64,000 nt of DNA from Carposina sasakii. Taxonomy: Eukaryota > Arthropoda > Insecta > Lepidoptera > Carposinidae. The notes under the pieces are model-generated. The model worked only from the letters and a program-made list of their open reading frames with translations. It was not told the origin of the DNA and did no database searches. The stretch spans positions 5,580,001-5,644,000 of the forward strand of contig CP053152.1 of assembly GCA_014607495.2 (NCBI GenBank). Reading direction: 5' to 3'. Positions 12,125 through 35,441 of the stretch are shown piece after piece (positions within the stretch are counted from its first letter, which is position 1; each line of letters begins with the position of its first letter). Position numbers and translations under genes: made by a program.

Positions 12125-13410
12125 AGTGGAATAGTAGTTCTATTTATAGGTCTATTGAAAGCACTTTACACTATAAAACTGAAGGTAAATTCAGTCTAAG
12201 CTGAAAGACCAAAAAGTCGAGCTTTGCATAGTTCACAAGTCGGACCTAAAGAATCAGGGACGACCTAGTTGCTTGAAAAGATTTCTGAACTCAACTTTAA
12301 AGTACACAAACTTAAAGTACACAAACTTAAAGTAACATTCTTTCTCCCAACGCTGAGTTAAATTAATAAGAAAATGAATTAAATGAAATCTAAAAATAAA
12401 AAATGCGCTACGAGTTTAATATATTACCCTATTTTTTAACTTACAGTCGCGCAAATATTATTTTAATGTTAAAGTCTTCTTCAGAAAGTTTTTTTGCTGA
12501 TATTTTACTATAAGCTAGACATGTTTTAGTGTTATAAATTCCTTCAATCAACATAGAAATTTTCACATAAACACAACGATGTTCTCGTATGTACCTATAG
12601 ATAGATGCCTGTCATTGTGCAACGTTCAAGCGTGAAGACGCCTGAAGCCTGAATGTCTATGTAGGTACCTATGGTATAACAAGGTTACACAAAGGGGCTC
12701 GGCGGTCAAGGTCCTCGGCTCCAGACTAACTGCTCCACATTATCCGATAAAACAACTTCAATTAGACTAGTTTGTAATCATTGGAGAAAAATTGATATGT
12801 CAATAGTTTATTTTTTCTGTAAAACATATTTGGTGTAAGTTAAACTGTATTGTAATAAGATTTAGATTGCTAGATTGCAAGTTCGAGATTGCTTTCTGTG
12901 TTTTGTTGGAAAGTCTGCAAACATATGTATAACTGCAAATTGACGATAATTCGATTACATAATCAAAATATTAAACCAATTAATTAAGGTGAATATTATG
13001 AGTACCAATAACAAGTTATACAGTTAACTACATTTATTTTAAAAATTACAACAATATGAAACTGAACTAATCTAAGTTAATTTTAATATTTTTAATACAC
13101 GTTATGATTTATTAACTTAGTTAATAGCACATATTTTAAAATACTATCAACGTCACCTAATACTACTAACTACTACATTAATAGTCTCATTATTTTCAAC
13201 AGAGCTCATAAAATCGAAATTGAAATTATATTACTTACATTAAAAATATTTTAATAAATACTTCGTCACGCTATACTTTTTCAGTGGGGGGATTGACCTC
13301 CACATAATATAAAATGTAAGTGGGTAAACACTACAATACCGCCCGGACCGTATCTTATTACCATGAAGTACGGAAGCCATAACCGTTTTATACCTTGCAC
13401 GAGTTTTATT
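12125..13410. other. Non-coding stretch
   Basis: No gene seen. About two and a half tandem copies of a 16-base unit (cttaaagtacacaaa) occur at 12298-12334. Confidence 0.4.
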
Positions 13411-13412
13411 AT

Positions 13413-13786
13413 TCTACAAATATTATAAACGCGAAAGTTTTTTTGTTCTCTTTTAAAAATATTTTCCCGGGATAAAAGGTAGCCTATGGTCTATATAACA
13501 CATAGGCTACCTTTTATCCCGGGAAAATATTTTTATCCCGGATAATTTCGACATTATGTCTGCGTGGACTACAGAAAAAACAAAATGACAAAATTATCCG
13601 GGATAAAAGTATTTTCTGGGGATAAAAATGTGTTAATGTGTTAAACTATGTGTTAATCCAGGGTGTCAGCTAAGTCCATACCAAATTTTATTAAAATCGC
13701 TCCAGCCGTTTTTACGTCAAAGAGTAACAAACATCCATTCATCCATACTCACAAACTTTCGCGTTTATAATACTCGTATTAGTAGG
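13413..13786. mobile_element. Two Helitron-like copies arranged head to head
   Basis: The left part begins TCTACAAATATTATAAACGC in + orientation. The right part, from about 13563, is a minus-oriented copy that ends at 'cgcgtttataatactcgtat' near 13785. In between sits an exact 35-base inverted repeat (13454-13488 against 13501-13535) around the 'cccgggataaaaggtagcct' block with a 12-base loop. This looks like nested or rearranged insertion of one family. Confidence 0.75.
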
Positions 13787-13789
13787 TTG

Positions 13790-16285
13790 ACAACACGAGA
13801 CCACGAGGTAAACTCAAGACTTGTTTACTTACAGTATGGGAACACACTCACTACCCACACGAAAAGAATAAAGTAATGAAAAAGCAATATCACTCAAGCT
13901 ATTAACATACCTATAGAATAATATACAACAATACCAACAAACAAACAAAAATAAGTCTTGCTAACATTCTGTATCATTCGATTCTGAATAGAATAACATA
14001 GTAGATACCTGCCATAAAAGCAAACGGATTTTTTTGTATAAAAACTTCGCCGTCATGTTGATTGCGCATATGGGAAGCGAGAAAAGGTAGGTAAAGCATT
14101 ATAAAAGCTGTTTGGCTTAGGCCGGATTCACATTGGCGTGGCTTTGTCTACGTACCACTTATTTAAGGATATGCTTATCGCGAGATCAAGTTTTGAGGAT
14201 GCATTCCCCGGATGCCTATCTATCTTGAATATTGTTATTTTTTGTGAATTAATTTTTAGAAAAAAGAACAACGGAAAAAGGACAATGTATACACCTGCAG
14301 TACTAAATGTGATATGCCTCTAAATACGAGTACACCCTGATTTTCTTACAATTTTTCCCATGACCATGATAGTAAGGGCATAGATTTATGATAATTATAA
14401 AGACTGAAGGACTAAGATATCTCGCTAAATTATATTGTGTCGACCACTCGATCAATTAATTTATTGAGGTAAGGGCAAGAAGATTATGATAATTTGAAAA
14501 ATGTAATACAACCTAAAGTTTATGATAATCGCAGCAATTTTCCACATACGAGTAAGATTTATTACTTTGAAACTATATGTATTTTTTTTTTATTTTTTAC
14601 ATTGTTACATTATGAACCAGCTCACGCCTGTACTTCGTTTTTTAGATGAATAATGTATACCAGGAAGTCCCTGTTAATAAATTTTTTGAGGAGATGGTAA
14701 CATTGCCTTACCAGACAAAGTGAGAATTTCTTTTCACGTTTCTATTTTTATAAGTACCACTATTTAGGTACCAATATGTAACCTGAGAGTGACTAACAGT
14801 TTATGTAGTTGACATCATACGTTTTTTAGATGTAGCTCTACAAAGAACAAAGGGCTATAAAATTTGAATAAATAATATAGGTAAAATAAGGTTCAAATAA
14901 GTTTTGCAACTAAATATACACTGGCCGAAAGATTTCGTTAAGTATTTAGTAAGTTATCCTATAAGATACATATTATTATTTATATCCATATATAGAAATG
15001 ACTTTGTAATGAATATGGATAATTATTCATGGACATATACTTATCTACTTGTGATACATCATCTACCTTTGTAAAAAGTCTCAATTCACGAAAATATTGC
15101 TATATCCTTTGTTTCCAGTTACTCTCAGTTAATTAACCAAGAGGCTTATTGTGTCCTTGATATTTCGAAGGGTTTTACAGCGACATAAAAAGTTAATGCT
15201 TTTAATATTGCTTTTAGGTTGAATGCAATTTATTGAATAAAGAGTTATTTGCTGGTTGATTAACATTGCTTAAACCTAAGCAGAACCAGTATTAAAGTAT
15301 TTACTGATTTAATGCAAAATGTTATGATATCTTATATCTATGCCCTAGTTTTAAAACAGTATGGTGTGATATCCTATTTTCTTTTTAGTGACGTAATAAT
15401 AGGTAAATAGCCCAAACCGTTTTAATAGTGGCCTAAAACTTTTCTGATTATAAAAAATCCTCAATAGTAAGTACCTTCAATCCGTGAAAAACAAACTAAA
15501 AAAGTGAAAAGTAATTTGCACCCTGGTACCATATAAAGCAGCAGCGTGCCACTATTCTATATAACAAAGGTGACTCGTTCTCAAAACAGATACAGCATTG
15601 TGCGACCTTTCGCGGGCTTTCATTCAGAGCTCTTGGCCTTTTCCTACAATGCCTGTTCCCAAAGGTAGATGTCGGGCTCCATGACAATAGTCCATTTTGT
15701 TACCTATTAATTCTTTTAACGGCTGGCCTTCGGAATTTTCTAATATAGCTAAGTGATTCCTTTATGGTAATTAGAGGATGTCGAGACAAGTTCATGGAAG
15801 CTCGAAGTTGTCGGAAAGTTTCGGGAAATAACAGAATTAATTGCGTGCCTACCGAACTGAATTGCGTAGATTTGTTTAGTTAATTTATCCGATTAAGCTT
15901 GTGATTGCAAATGTTATTATTTTTATTCAAATTGTGCTAAAACTTAGGATATAAAATATTAGTAAGGTAGCTTTTAGATTTCGGTACCTAATGAAAAAGT
16001 TTGTTGTGGACTCTCTACTCTATTAACTACTACTTTAACCCTAGAATATTCCGAAACATAGTCCTAAATTGACCCTCGTGTTACGTGAAAAGTTGTACCT
16101 TAGCTAAATTATCTCCACTGCGATCATTAGGTAAGTCATTGCGAAGTCGTGCGACAGGAGATAGCTGTCCGAGATTTATTTAACCTGCGGCAATATTCAT
16201 TTGTTGGTTGCCCTTTAATATATTAGGCTGCGACTGTTTACGGGTTTTATTTGTATGTAGTTACAACATTCAATAAGGCTAAGAA
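13790..16285. other. Non-coding AT-rich stretch
   Basis: No gene or clear mobile element recognised in about 2.5 kb; ORFs are short and low-complexity. Confidence 0.4.
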
Positions 16286-16286
16286 T

Positions 16287-16672
16287 ATACAGGTATTTTT
16301 TCGTTGCCACCCTTAACGAAGGGTACGTTCTCTATACATCAAATAAAGTAAATTTATGCCAAAAAAATGCTGGGATACGATGTCAAAATTGATTTTATTT
16401 TTTAAATTACTTGATCGGTTGAAATTTATAGTGTCCAGTGTTTACGCTAGTTTTTTCATAGACAGATATTAATTATTTCTCATGAAAAAATCTTGTTACA
16501 CGCGTCAATGTGCATTTATGCAGAAAAACGCAGTCTATTTATTCAACTTTGGACCGTAATATTTTGGAAACCAGACACTTCCCAGGTATGCTACCATGGA
16601 GAAAAATGATCGTGATGATGAGGAGATTCTGTAGTTTTCGGGAACGTTGACGACCAAAAATCATCCTGTATA
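16287..16672. mobile_element. DNA element with atacagg ends, copy 1
   Basis: Ends 'atacaggtattttttcgttg' and, inverted, 'atacaggatgatttttggtc'. The interior matches 29149-29517 in the opposite orientation over almost the whole length ('gtatgctaccatggagaaaa', 'cagaaaaacgcagtctattt', and others). It has no transposase and is a non-autonomous family of about 370-385 bp with two copies in this window. Confidence 0.7.
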
Positions 16673-17159
16673 GGTGTTATTTATGAGCATTGTTTGTATC
16701 TCATTATCTAGGTATGTGAAAAGGGTTTTTTGTTATTAATAAATCTCATGTTTGTACTTTAAGGTACTGGTATGCAAATCAAGTCGATATTTAGGGTATT
16801 TTTTAAAAATTACATATAGCAATACAATTACCGCAATGCGAAATTCAACATACATTACACTCTTCTTTTTGTGAAAACATTTCCACTTCCTAAATAGTCT
16901 ACTACGTAAATAATGTCCGACATCATGAAAGAAGATCTAAAAAAATATAACATTGTTGCACAAAACTAAATTAAGGTAACACGAAAACTTTTTAATGAAA
17001 TTGTGGTGAAATTTTACTTGAACGGTGAATGTTTAGCACTAGTCGCGGCAAAATGGTTGTCATAGCGCGCTTTATAAGCTCACGGGTAAATGCATGGAGG
17101 AGACAAAGGGAAAGAGATCTAAAACAATATTAATTCATTCAGAACAGACTAATCAACCA

Positions 17160-17350
17160 ATAATGGACGTTTTCCACTAAACGGCACGACCACGACACGA
17201 CTACGGCCATAACACAATCACTGCTCTGTTGGAAGCAAAAATGTATCAAATAGTATGGCTCGTTTTTCCACTAAACGATACAACCACAACACAGCCCGCC
17301 TTAGATGACAAAATGTCATGGTCGTATCCCTGTCGTGTCGTCTACGTACA
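17160..17350. repeat. Repeated 'ttccactaaacg' / 'gtcgtgtcgtc' block
   Basis: Two tandem-like segments start 'ttttccactaaacg', followed by cacgac/acaacc words. Inverted 'gtcgtgtcgtctacg' appears near 17332, and a related 'tgtcgttgtcgtgtcgtcta' lies at 7400-7421. Probably a decayed inverted-repeat element with unclear boundaries. Confidence 0.35.
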
Positions 17351-17859
17351 GACATAGTCTACATTATAGGGTCTCTTATAGGTTCCTCCGTGGATAAAGG
17401 TGTGAGATCACAGAAAAATACAAATTAAAATGGTTCATTCGAACACCCATTTTCGATAGATAGAATAGTCACCCTTTATTTAATAAGGCCCTGTCGCTTT
17501 CCAATGAATTTTCATTTGTTTCCGTGATTATTAAATTATTTTCAGCTTCATCTATCATTAAACTACTTACTTACTATTTTGAAAAAGTCTTATATTCATA
17601 AGTATTTAAATCATTTAACTAAGTAGGTAAGTATATGGCCATTTATTTTATATAAAGCATTTTTTACTAATATTCAGTCATAAAAATGGAATAAAATATG
17701 TAATATACGAGTATATTATATTCTAGACAAGTCAAGTCAGCATATCAGCCATAGTTTCATCGATCCATTCCTCCATAGGTACCTACATATTTTTATCATC
17801 ACGCATTCAAAAATACATTAAAATAAAAACTCGAACTTATTCACAACCGAACAGAATGA

Positions 17860-18060
17860 CGTCGATCCCAAACAGTATCCGGGCGCTGTAAACAAACATT
17901 ATTCAAGAATAAACCGACTCGTCACTCGCGCAAAAACTCCGAAGCTGCAGCGCCACTTTATGTGGCTCGCTAAAAGTCTGTTTTATGATTTGTCGTAAAA
18001 AGCGAGGCTCGGACGGCCATTTTCCTACTTTAATTAGTCAATACTTTCGTGTACTGACTT
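17860..18060. other. Complex unique sequence, possible conserved non-coding element
   Basis: Locally GC-rich, non-repetitive sequence upstream of the sulfotransferase gene, including 'ttttatgatttgtcgtaaaa', which contains a TTTATG homeodomain-like site. No ORF. Only composition is seen; regulatory role is a guess. Confidence 0.2.
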
Positions 18061-18879
18061 CTTGCAAACCGAAGGCGACAGAATTCCTACATACTTAGGT
18101 AGTACCACAATTCGCATGGTTTGAAGCGCTTTCACAACTTACGAAGCAATTATATTATGTTACAGTTACAAAGTTACCTTCACCACGGTTTATATTAAGA
18201 GGTACCTACAGTGTACCTACACACCTGCCTTAGTTTACCCGAAAACATTTGCCATTTACAAATAATAAATAAATAAATAACAAAAAAAACATAATTGTAC
18301 TCGTACTTTACAATCTTGTAACTTATGGGGTCGGCGGAATATGGTTTTTTGGAATGTAATATGAATCGAAGTCTAAGTAGTAAATGTACCTAAGTAACAA
18401 AAGGCTTGACTTGTATAAAAGAGTTTGTTTGATCGTAAAGAAGATAATGTAGCTTACGAACTGCGTAGTGTGTTCGTTTACGAGGTTAGTTTGTATACAG
18501 CACGGGACTGGAACGGGTTTAGGGAGCTTCGAATAACACTCGCTTCTTATCGAAATTCGTTATCTTTTATTATTCTTATTTTTACTTGGACACAGAAAAA
18601 CATATTTCGAAGAAAACTTTACAAAGATCAGTTTCGTTCGTTAAATGACATGATCAAATCTATACTTGATTTAAGGACTACATTTTGACATAAAGCCAAC
18701 TAAAATTTAGGCTGTTGCATTAAGCAAAAGCTTAAAATGTTATTCGGTAACATTTTTACATCCCACTAAATAGAACTTGAATCTAGTAGTACTGGCTTGA
18801 ACCGCACAGATTTTAACTACACTTAGCTTCCAACAAGCAGAAAAATAAAATACAATAGTAGCCCAAACCGGCCGTAATG

Positions 18880-19010
18880 TCTCTGTCAGCTTAATCTTGA
18901 CACGGCCTTTGTCGGAATAACCCAGCTATATTAGCGCCGGCCGTGTGTGAGCAAATACCGGGTATTAATACCCGGGTGCATTAGGCCTTGGCCCGGCCCT
19001 GACCCCAGGG
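18880..19010. other. GC-rich patch with 18-bp perfect palindrome
   Basis: An exact palindrome CCGGGTATTAATACCCGG lies at 18958-18975. Around it are a cacggcc/ggccgtg inverted pair and a ggccttggcccggccctg run. No gene; function unknown. Confidence 0.4.
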
Positions 19011-19715
19011 CAATATTAAAAGCTCCAACAAATGCAGGTTTAACTGAAAACGGTAATTTTATAGAGTTATGTTATTTATGCTATGCGGAACTGTTGGGAG
19101 TCAAGGACGCACCACATTTATCACTTGGTGGAGTTATTTTTTTGTAAGAAATGCTTACGACAAATGTGCCCTTGATTTACAATGCAAATAGTCCGACGTT
19201 GCTATTAATAAGACCTTAGAATTGCAAATAATAGTTATGATTTTCTTCAAGGGAAAAGTTACCACCATGAATAGAAGCGTAAAAGTAGACGTTTTCATTA
19301 CCGCTGCATGTCAGTCTCGTTACCAGAGAACTCATAAAACATAACAGTCGATTTTAGCTCAAGTTTATGAGACATTTACTTTTACTGGCAGAAAATATAC
19401 TTAAATATTTTATAATACCGTTAGTACGGTATCCGTTTGCAATTTACCTCAAAATATAGGTGCCTAAGTATATCTTTATGAGTAAATACCAACCTAGTTT
19501 TGTAGTCAACATTATTACTTAGCTTTTAATATGTTTGGAAAATGATAGCGAAATTTCAATTCTATAGTAGGTACCTATTTAACTAACCAATCACATAATC
19601 AGCACTGCTTTTTTTGTACCCTAGGTATTTCTACCCTATTTCTATTGTCTTGTTCTATGTTGTTTCTGTCCGTGTACGTGTAATTCTCAAATAAAAAGTA
19701 ATCTATTCTTATATT

Positions 19716-19882
19716 CTATCATCATCATCACATCAGACTATAGTAGTCCAATGCTGGACGTAGTCTTCCCCCAGAACACGCCACAAGGCTATTGTTATAG
19801 TGGGGGTTTCTTTCTGCCCATAGTCACCACGATGGGCAGGGGGGTGGGTAGTGTACCCGCAGTGTGATTTTTGGACTATGTG
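19716..19882 (-). mobile_element. RTE-tail-type dispersed repeat, copy 1
   Basis: Minus-oriented: an ATC-rich (GAT tail) left end, then 'ccaatgctggacgtagtctt' and 'cccatagtcaccacgatggg', ending 'ttttggactatg'. The same family occurs at 20190-20425, 21353-21613 and 40082-40238. Trinucleotide tails are typical of RTE-clade LINEs and SINEs that use their machinery; the assignment is inferred. Confidence 0.6.
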
Positions 19883-20189
19883 GTTTAACCAATAATTTTA
19901 CTTAGATCATAGGAAAATATATTGCCACATATTCCCCCACATATATAGAGTAGGTATACTTATATGAAAACAGTTATTCTAGTCCACATAGGAAATTCCA
20001 CGATAAAACCGCGTAAGTTCTAAATCGAAAAAAAACTCATTTCCTACACCTAGCAATCTAAGCTGGCATGCGCGATTGCATACGTCGGATTGAAAGCAAA
20101 GTTCCGGCAAGAAATATAGTAGCGGCTTAGTTGAGAACAACAAAGATGGAAACGTGCAATAGGAAAGTTATTCCACTTCTGGCTACATA

Positions 20190-20425
20190 TATTAGTCTTC
20201 AGATTTTGCAGTCCACTGCTGGACGTAGGCCTCCCCCAGGGCATGCCAGAAGACTACTGGGCAGGCGGGTTGGTGACCACAGTTTGTATTTTGGACTATG
20301 TTGTTAACACGGGAGGCACTGCTGCCCACCTCCCGGAAACCCTTAATCGCCTTGTACGATACCCACGGGCAGACATGGGGGTACGAATTCTACTCTGCCG
20401 GCACCACGCGGCTACATATTACCTA
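20190..20425 (-). mobile_element. RTE-tail-type dispersed repeat, copy 2
   Basis: Shares 'gcagtccactgctggacgta', 'ggcctcccccagggcatgcc', 'ttggtgaccacagtttgtat' and 'aatcgccttgtacgataccc' with copy 3 in reverse. It runs to 'gccggcaccacgcggctaca'. Two open frames inside (20243-20483) are by-products of the repeat. Confidence 0.65.
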
Positions 20426-20445
20426 TATAGGTAGTTGGAATTTGC

Positions 20446-20635
20446 AATGTACAAGGTGTAACATAAAGGGTATGTTAAGCTAAATGCTATGAATATATAC
20501 TATAGAGAACCTATCCAAAAAATCACGTATTTTTCAGTATCGTTTTTATATGTTATTTTCCATACTATCTAGAAAAATAAACTTGTGATTTGGTGTCTCA
20601 AACTTTGTGGACAGCTTCTCTAGGTATAGCGAGTT
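20446..20635. mobile_element. MITE of the tacagggtgtaac family, degenerate copy
   Basis: Begins 'gtacaaggtgtaacataaag' and carries 'gggtatgttaagc' and 'catactatctagaaaaataa', in the same order as the better copies at 34102, 55795 and 57132. The right end is decayed. Confidence 0.6.
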
Positions 20636-20759
20636 ATCGAACATTCGAACGCAGTGCATAGCTGTACGGATCCATTGATCAGTGAGCTTCCTTTTGATTT
20701 CAAGTAAGTAAAGATGACCTTCCTATATTTACCATATCGAAATTACGAATAGTAATTCC

Positions 20760-20885
20760 GAATAAGAAATCCCGACTATATCAGGCCGCTCTTATTCCCG
20801 CTCTCCCACCGCGCTGTCGTAAACTCGGCACAAAAGGTTCCGTGTCAGACTCGACCGTGATTGCGGGCCCTTCCGTGACAAACTT
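20760..20885. other. Complex unique sequence
   Basis: Non-repetitive, GC-richer block ('gctctcccaccgcgctgtcg', 'gattgcgggcccttccgtga') without an ORF. It could be a conserved non-coding element; no function can be read from it. Confidence 0.2.
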
Positions 20886-21352
20886 AATACAGAACCTAAT
20901 AGAATATCACAACTTACAAACTACTAGGCTGGAATAATTTGCCTCAATGTCAAAGTTAAGCGATTCGTGTTGAATGCCGTGAATTTTTAATAGGCACGTT
21001 CAATGCTGCTTAGAAAATGGGTGGAATAAATAAATGATAAACTTAACTTACCTACATTTTGGTAGTCAAACTATTGTAATGTTGCTTAAGGTTAGGGATG
21101 GGTAGGTAACCTTGTCAGTTCGTGGGTTTTGTAGGAAAACCTTATGAAGTAAAAGCTATAGTCCGTCTGGACCTCGACAGTAGGTACCTATACCTACTAC
21201 TAGGTTACACTTATTACCTAAAATAGACTAAGAAAAATAGCACTATATGTAATAATGGCCCCTAAACAAGGGTTTTTTACCTTTGATTTTTCTTTGTATC
21301 TACTAATTAGCACTAAACTAAATCACTAGCTTTTGTCTGTTCTATAGATATT

Positions 21353-21613
21353 CATAGCCGCATAGTGCCGGCAGAGTAGAGTTTGTACCACCCCTGTCTG
21401 CCTGTGGGTATCGTACGAGGCGATTAAGGGTTTCCGAGAGGTGGGCAGCAGCGCCTCCCGTACTGACAACATAGTCTGAAAATCACACTGCGGTCACCAA
21501 CCCGCCTGCCCATCGTGGTGACTATGGGCAAAACCCCCCCCTGTGGCCTTATGGCGTACCCTGGGGGAGGCCTACGTCTAGCAGTGGACTGCAATAGGCT
21601 GAAGAAGAAGAAG
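21353..21613 (+). mobile_element. RTE-tail-type dispersed repeat, copy 3
   Basis: The longest plus-oriented copy: 'gccggcagagtagagtttgt', 'gtatcgtacgaggcgattaa', 'ggtcaccaacccgcctgccc', 'gggggaggcctacgtctagc' and 'agtggactgcaataggctga', followed by a GAA run. The frame near the end reads like 'LGEAYV-QWTAIG', recurrent at the 3' end of lepidopteran RTE-like elements. Confidence 0.7.
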
Positions 21614-21689
21614 ATAGATATTCATATAGCCTGACAAACAATAAAATTAGTATATTATAAAATATTAATAAGAAAATAAAAAAAATCTT

Positions 21690-21885
21690 CACCCGAGTGA
21701 GATTTGAACTCACGACCACTCGCAAACCGTGCGTTCGCTCTAACCAACTGAGCTATCGGGTCAATTAACTCGGATGATGAATTTTACTATCTCTTTTAAA
21801 TTACATTATTGGCAAAGTTATTTTTTCATCCCGATAGCTATACACTAGCCAAATCTTGGTACTTCTCCATAATAAAATTAGTGTT
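21690..21885 (-). mobile_element. tRNA-like dispersed repeat, copy 1
   Basis: On the minus strand about 72 bases (21762 to 21691) look like a tRNA: acceptor half GACCCGA, A-box TAGCTCAGTTGG, a B-box-like GAGTTCAAATC with a perfect five-pair T stem, and 3' half TCGGGT. The anticodon stem is poorly paired and there is no clean anticodon, so it is unlikely to be a working tRNA gene. The same sequence plus about 110-120 bases on the 5' side recurs at 50843-51003 and 54523-54665, so it belongs to a repeat. A T run follows the 3' half, as a pol III terminator would. Confidence 0.7.
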
Positions 21886-22034
21886 ACCTATTTTACAGCG
21901 CAACTATTTTCTAAACATAATATCTTTTTACTCAGTGAACTTTTGTTTTTGTTACAGGTGCAGGAGTAGCAGCATAGAAAAAGAACATGGTGGGTATAAC
22001 GTTTTAATAATAATAAAAAAACTAGAACACTAGC

Positions 22035-23450
22035 TACCAGGCTGGCGCCTTGACTAAAACGTCGCATTATTTAAATATTCACATTTACGACACATATGCA
22101 GGTATACCGAATGTAAATAATACGGTGTTATTATAAAACTGCATCTAAAGTCAAGTGACAATAAATTGAATGTTATGTCAATATCTGTTAAATTTAGGCA
22201 AGGTTTAGTAAACAATATTTAAATTCTTTTCTAAAAATATGGTTAAACTTTAGTAGCAAAGCTTGGCTTTTGGATGAACAAATAGTTTACTAGGAACACA
22301 TGAATTGTGAATGTCAACATGCATAAATCTGCATAAATTCGCGATCTAATTACAATAGATATTAATAGTCCTTTCACGTTCGTCTATCCAACGTAACCAA
22401 ACTGCGCTAAGAGAAAATCAAACACTAGAGACAGTAGATGCATATTTATTAGTGCAATCTACGAGTCGGCGGTAGTGCGAGAAAATTAAATCTGCGGTCG
22501 TATTATTTGTAAGCAATAAACTGCACCTTACTAGCCGTTATTAAGGCGGGTTTTGCCAAGGTACTACGGTGGTTATTCAGTGGTATTCATGAACGAAGAA
22601 TGACAAGGAGATACGAGACCCAATGTAGAGATCTAATGGCCTTGTAGAATATGCAGCGCGGTGTGAACCAGTCATTTGACTAATATTTCACGACCACCAT
22701 AGTCTACCCCTCCGCCAGTTGAAGGTAGGTTACGACTCGATTATCTGTAAACAAAAAAGCTCAGTTTCATTGTCGATACTTGATATACAGCATTCAGGAA
22801 CTTCCAAATACCACTATGTTTTCACTAGTCGCTATCTCGCCTGCGGGGCTTATCGGCGTATAATGAACGTTAAGAAAATCTCCCGCACCCCGCAAAACAC
22901 AGTGTAGCCCTTATGGCGTGCATTTATGTAAATCTCCCAAAACACCCATAACACGCGCTGTCTACGAATAGAACTAAGTTAGACTTTAGGCTACCTCCTA
23001 TTCATGCTTCCTTCGTGTGTTTCATTCACTTTGCGTACCGTACTACCAGTTGTAGGTCGCAATAAGAGCAGCCGTGGTAATGAGGTTGGAATGGGTCAAG
23101 TTGCGGTGAACTTGTTTAACTTATGTAAAGGAAATCTCAAGAAATATCTAGCACAGAAAATAATTTAAAAATTATGCTTATTTACCGTCGTACACTTCCA
23201 CGTTAACGGCTTTCAGTTTTATTAAAACCGCTTTATTATGCCATCTTTCTGAATGTAAGAATAGTTAAATTTTACTACATATTAGGTAATATAACTAAAG
23301 TTTATCTTTTACTTATAAACAATATGATATAGTGCTTTATATGCGACTGTGTCGATTAGCAAAGGATTTATGAGGTACTCAACTAAGTAATTAATTTCAG
23401 TAACAAAGCTTCTTCAGCTGTCTGCTATATAATTTATCAAATCCTCACTA
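22035..23450. other. Non-coding stretch
   Basis: No gene recognised. ORFs near 22719 are short and without family features. Confidence 0.4.
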
Positions 23451-23599
23451 TGGTCGATTCCGGCAGTCACACTTAAACTTAAACTTAATCTTAGTCAGGA
23501 CTATCTCTCTCCGTTCTTAATATAAATGGCTGAGAGAGAAAAGGACAGGTAGGACTAATTTTACGTTTAGGTTTAAGTGTGACTGCCAGAATCGACCAC
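23451..23599. mobile_element. Inverted-repeat MITE, ggtcgattc family
   Basis: Ends 'tggtcgattccggcagtcac' and its inverted partner 'gtgactgccagaatcgacca' enclose acttaaac repeats and a loop with 'tctctctccgttcttaa'. About 149 bp, largely self-complementary. A second copy, split by other sequence, lies at about 26274-26886. Confidence 0.75.
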
Positions 23600-24387
23600 A
23601 CTGTCGTGTTATAAACATTCCTCTTGAATCACCTTATCTATTTAAAGAAAACTACATCAAAATCTGTGGTTTTGTTTTAAATATTTAAGTATACAATATA
23701 GGGACAGTCAGCGAGGCGCGACTTAGTTTCACAATATGTAGTGATAATGTGAGATGATGATATACTCGTAATACATTACCCGATTATTATTAAAATTGTA
23801 AATAGGTACATTTACTCATTATTTAAGTGGCATAGATCTGATCACCAATTAGATAGTAAATAACAAATGAGACACTCATAAATTAGGGTGACCATATTAA
23901 CACAACAATGATTGCGTATTATTTTGGTCCCAAACATTATTATTTATTTTACCATCCCTCCTCGATATATAAACAAAAAGCTCCATTAAGATGTCTAAAT
24001 ATAATATGACAAAATTCTTCAGGGAGTTATATAATTATTATTTTATAACTACCAAGTTTTATGTTAGCTTTTGATACTGAAAAGGTTAAAATAAAATAAT
24101 TGCCCTGGAAATCTAGAGTTTTGCTGCACATTGGATTGTTCTAGTATATCTCACCTGCTCTATGTCACATTATGAATCCCGGTACATAGCGCGCTCTTAC
24201 GAGCGAGAACATTTGAAAAGAATGCCTTAAGTACTACTTTTTAAAATTTTCATAGTACATACAACAAAGTAACACGTGAAATACAGGAAACGTTGAGCAA
24301 CATTCGTATCGATATTCGCTTTCTTATCCAAATAAATTCACGCTTAAAAACAAGAGACGGCAAGCTGCAAAGCCAATATTGTTACAG

Positions 24388-24488
24388 GTGTCAAGAGAAC
24401 CGAGCATAGAACGGTTATAATCTACAGAATAAACAATGGCTTGAAGCGTCCAGCTCAGAGAAGTAGCAGTAGTGCAAATGGAATCTAC
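24388..24488 (+). promoter_or_regulatory. Likely 5' UTR of the sulfotransferase, with short upstream ORF
   Basis: A 3' splice-site-like 'ttgttacag' ends at 24387, so a spliced leader may start at 24388. Before the main ATG (24489) are ATG-GCT-TGA at 24445 and a 9-codon upstream ORF starting ATG at 24478 that overlaps the main start in another frame. The acceptor could be chance, in which case transcription may start nearby. Inference only. Confidence 0.35.

Positions 24489-35441
<10,953 letters not shown>

Noticed and set aside
18425..18688. 87-codon + strand ORF
   Set aside because: AT-rich, no recognised motif, no splice or promoter context; length is within chance expectation.
20243..20483. 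Two overlapping + strand ORFs
   Set aside because: Both lie in a minus-oriented RTE-tail repeat and the next MITE.
21691..21762. tRNA gene on the minus strand
   Set aside because: A- and B-box and T stem are good, but the first acceptor pair and the anticodon stem do not pair well and the sequence recurs within a dispersed repeat.
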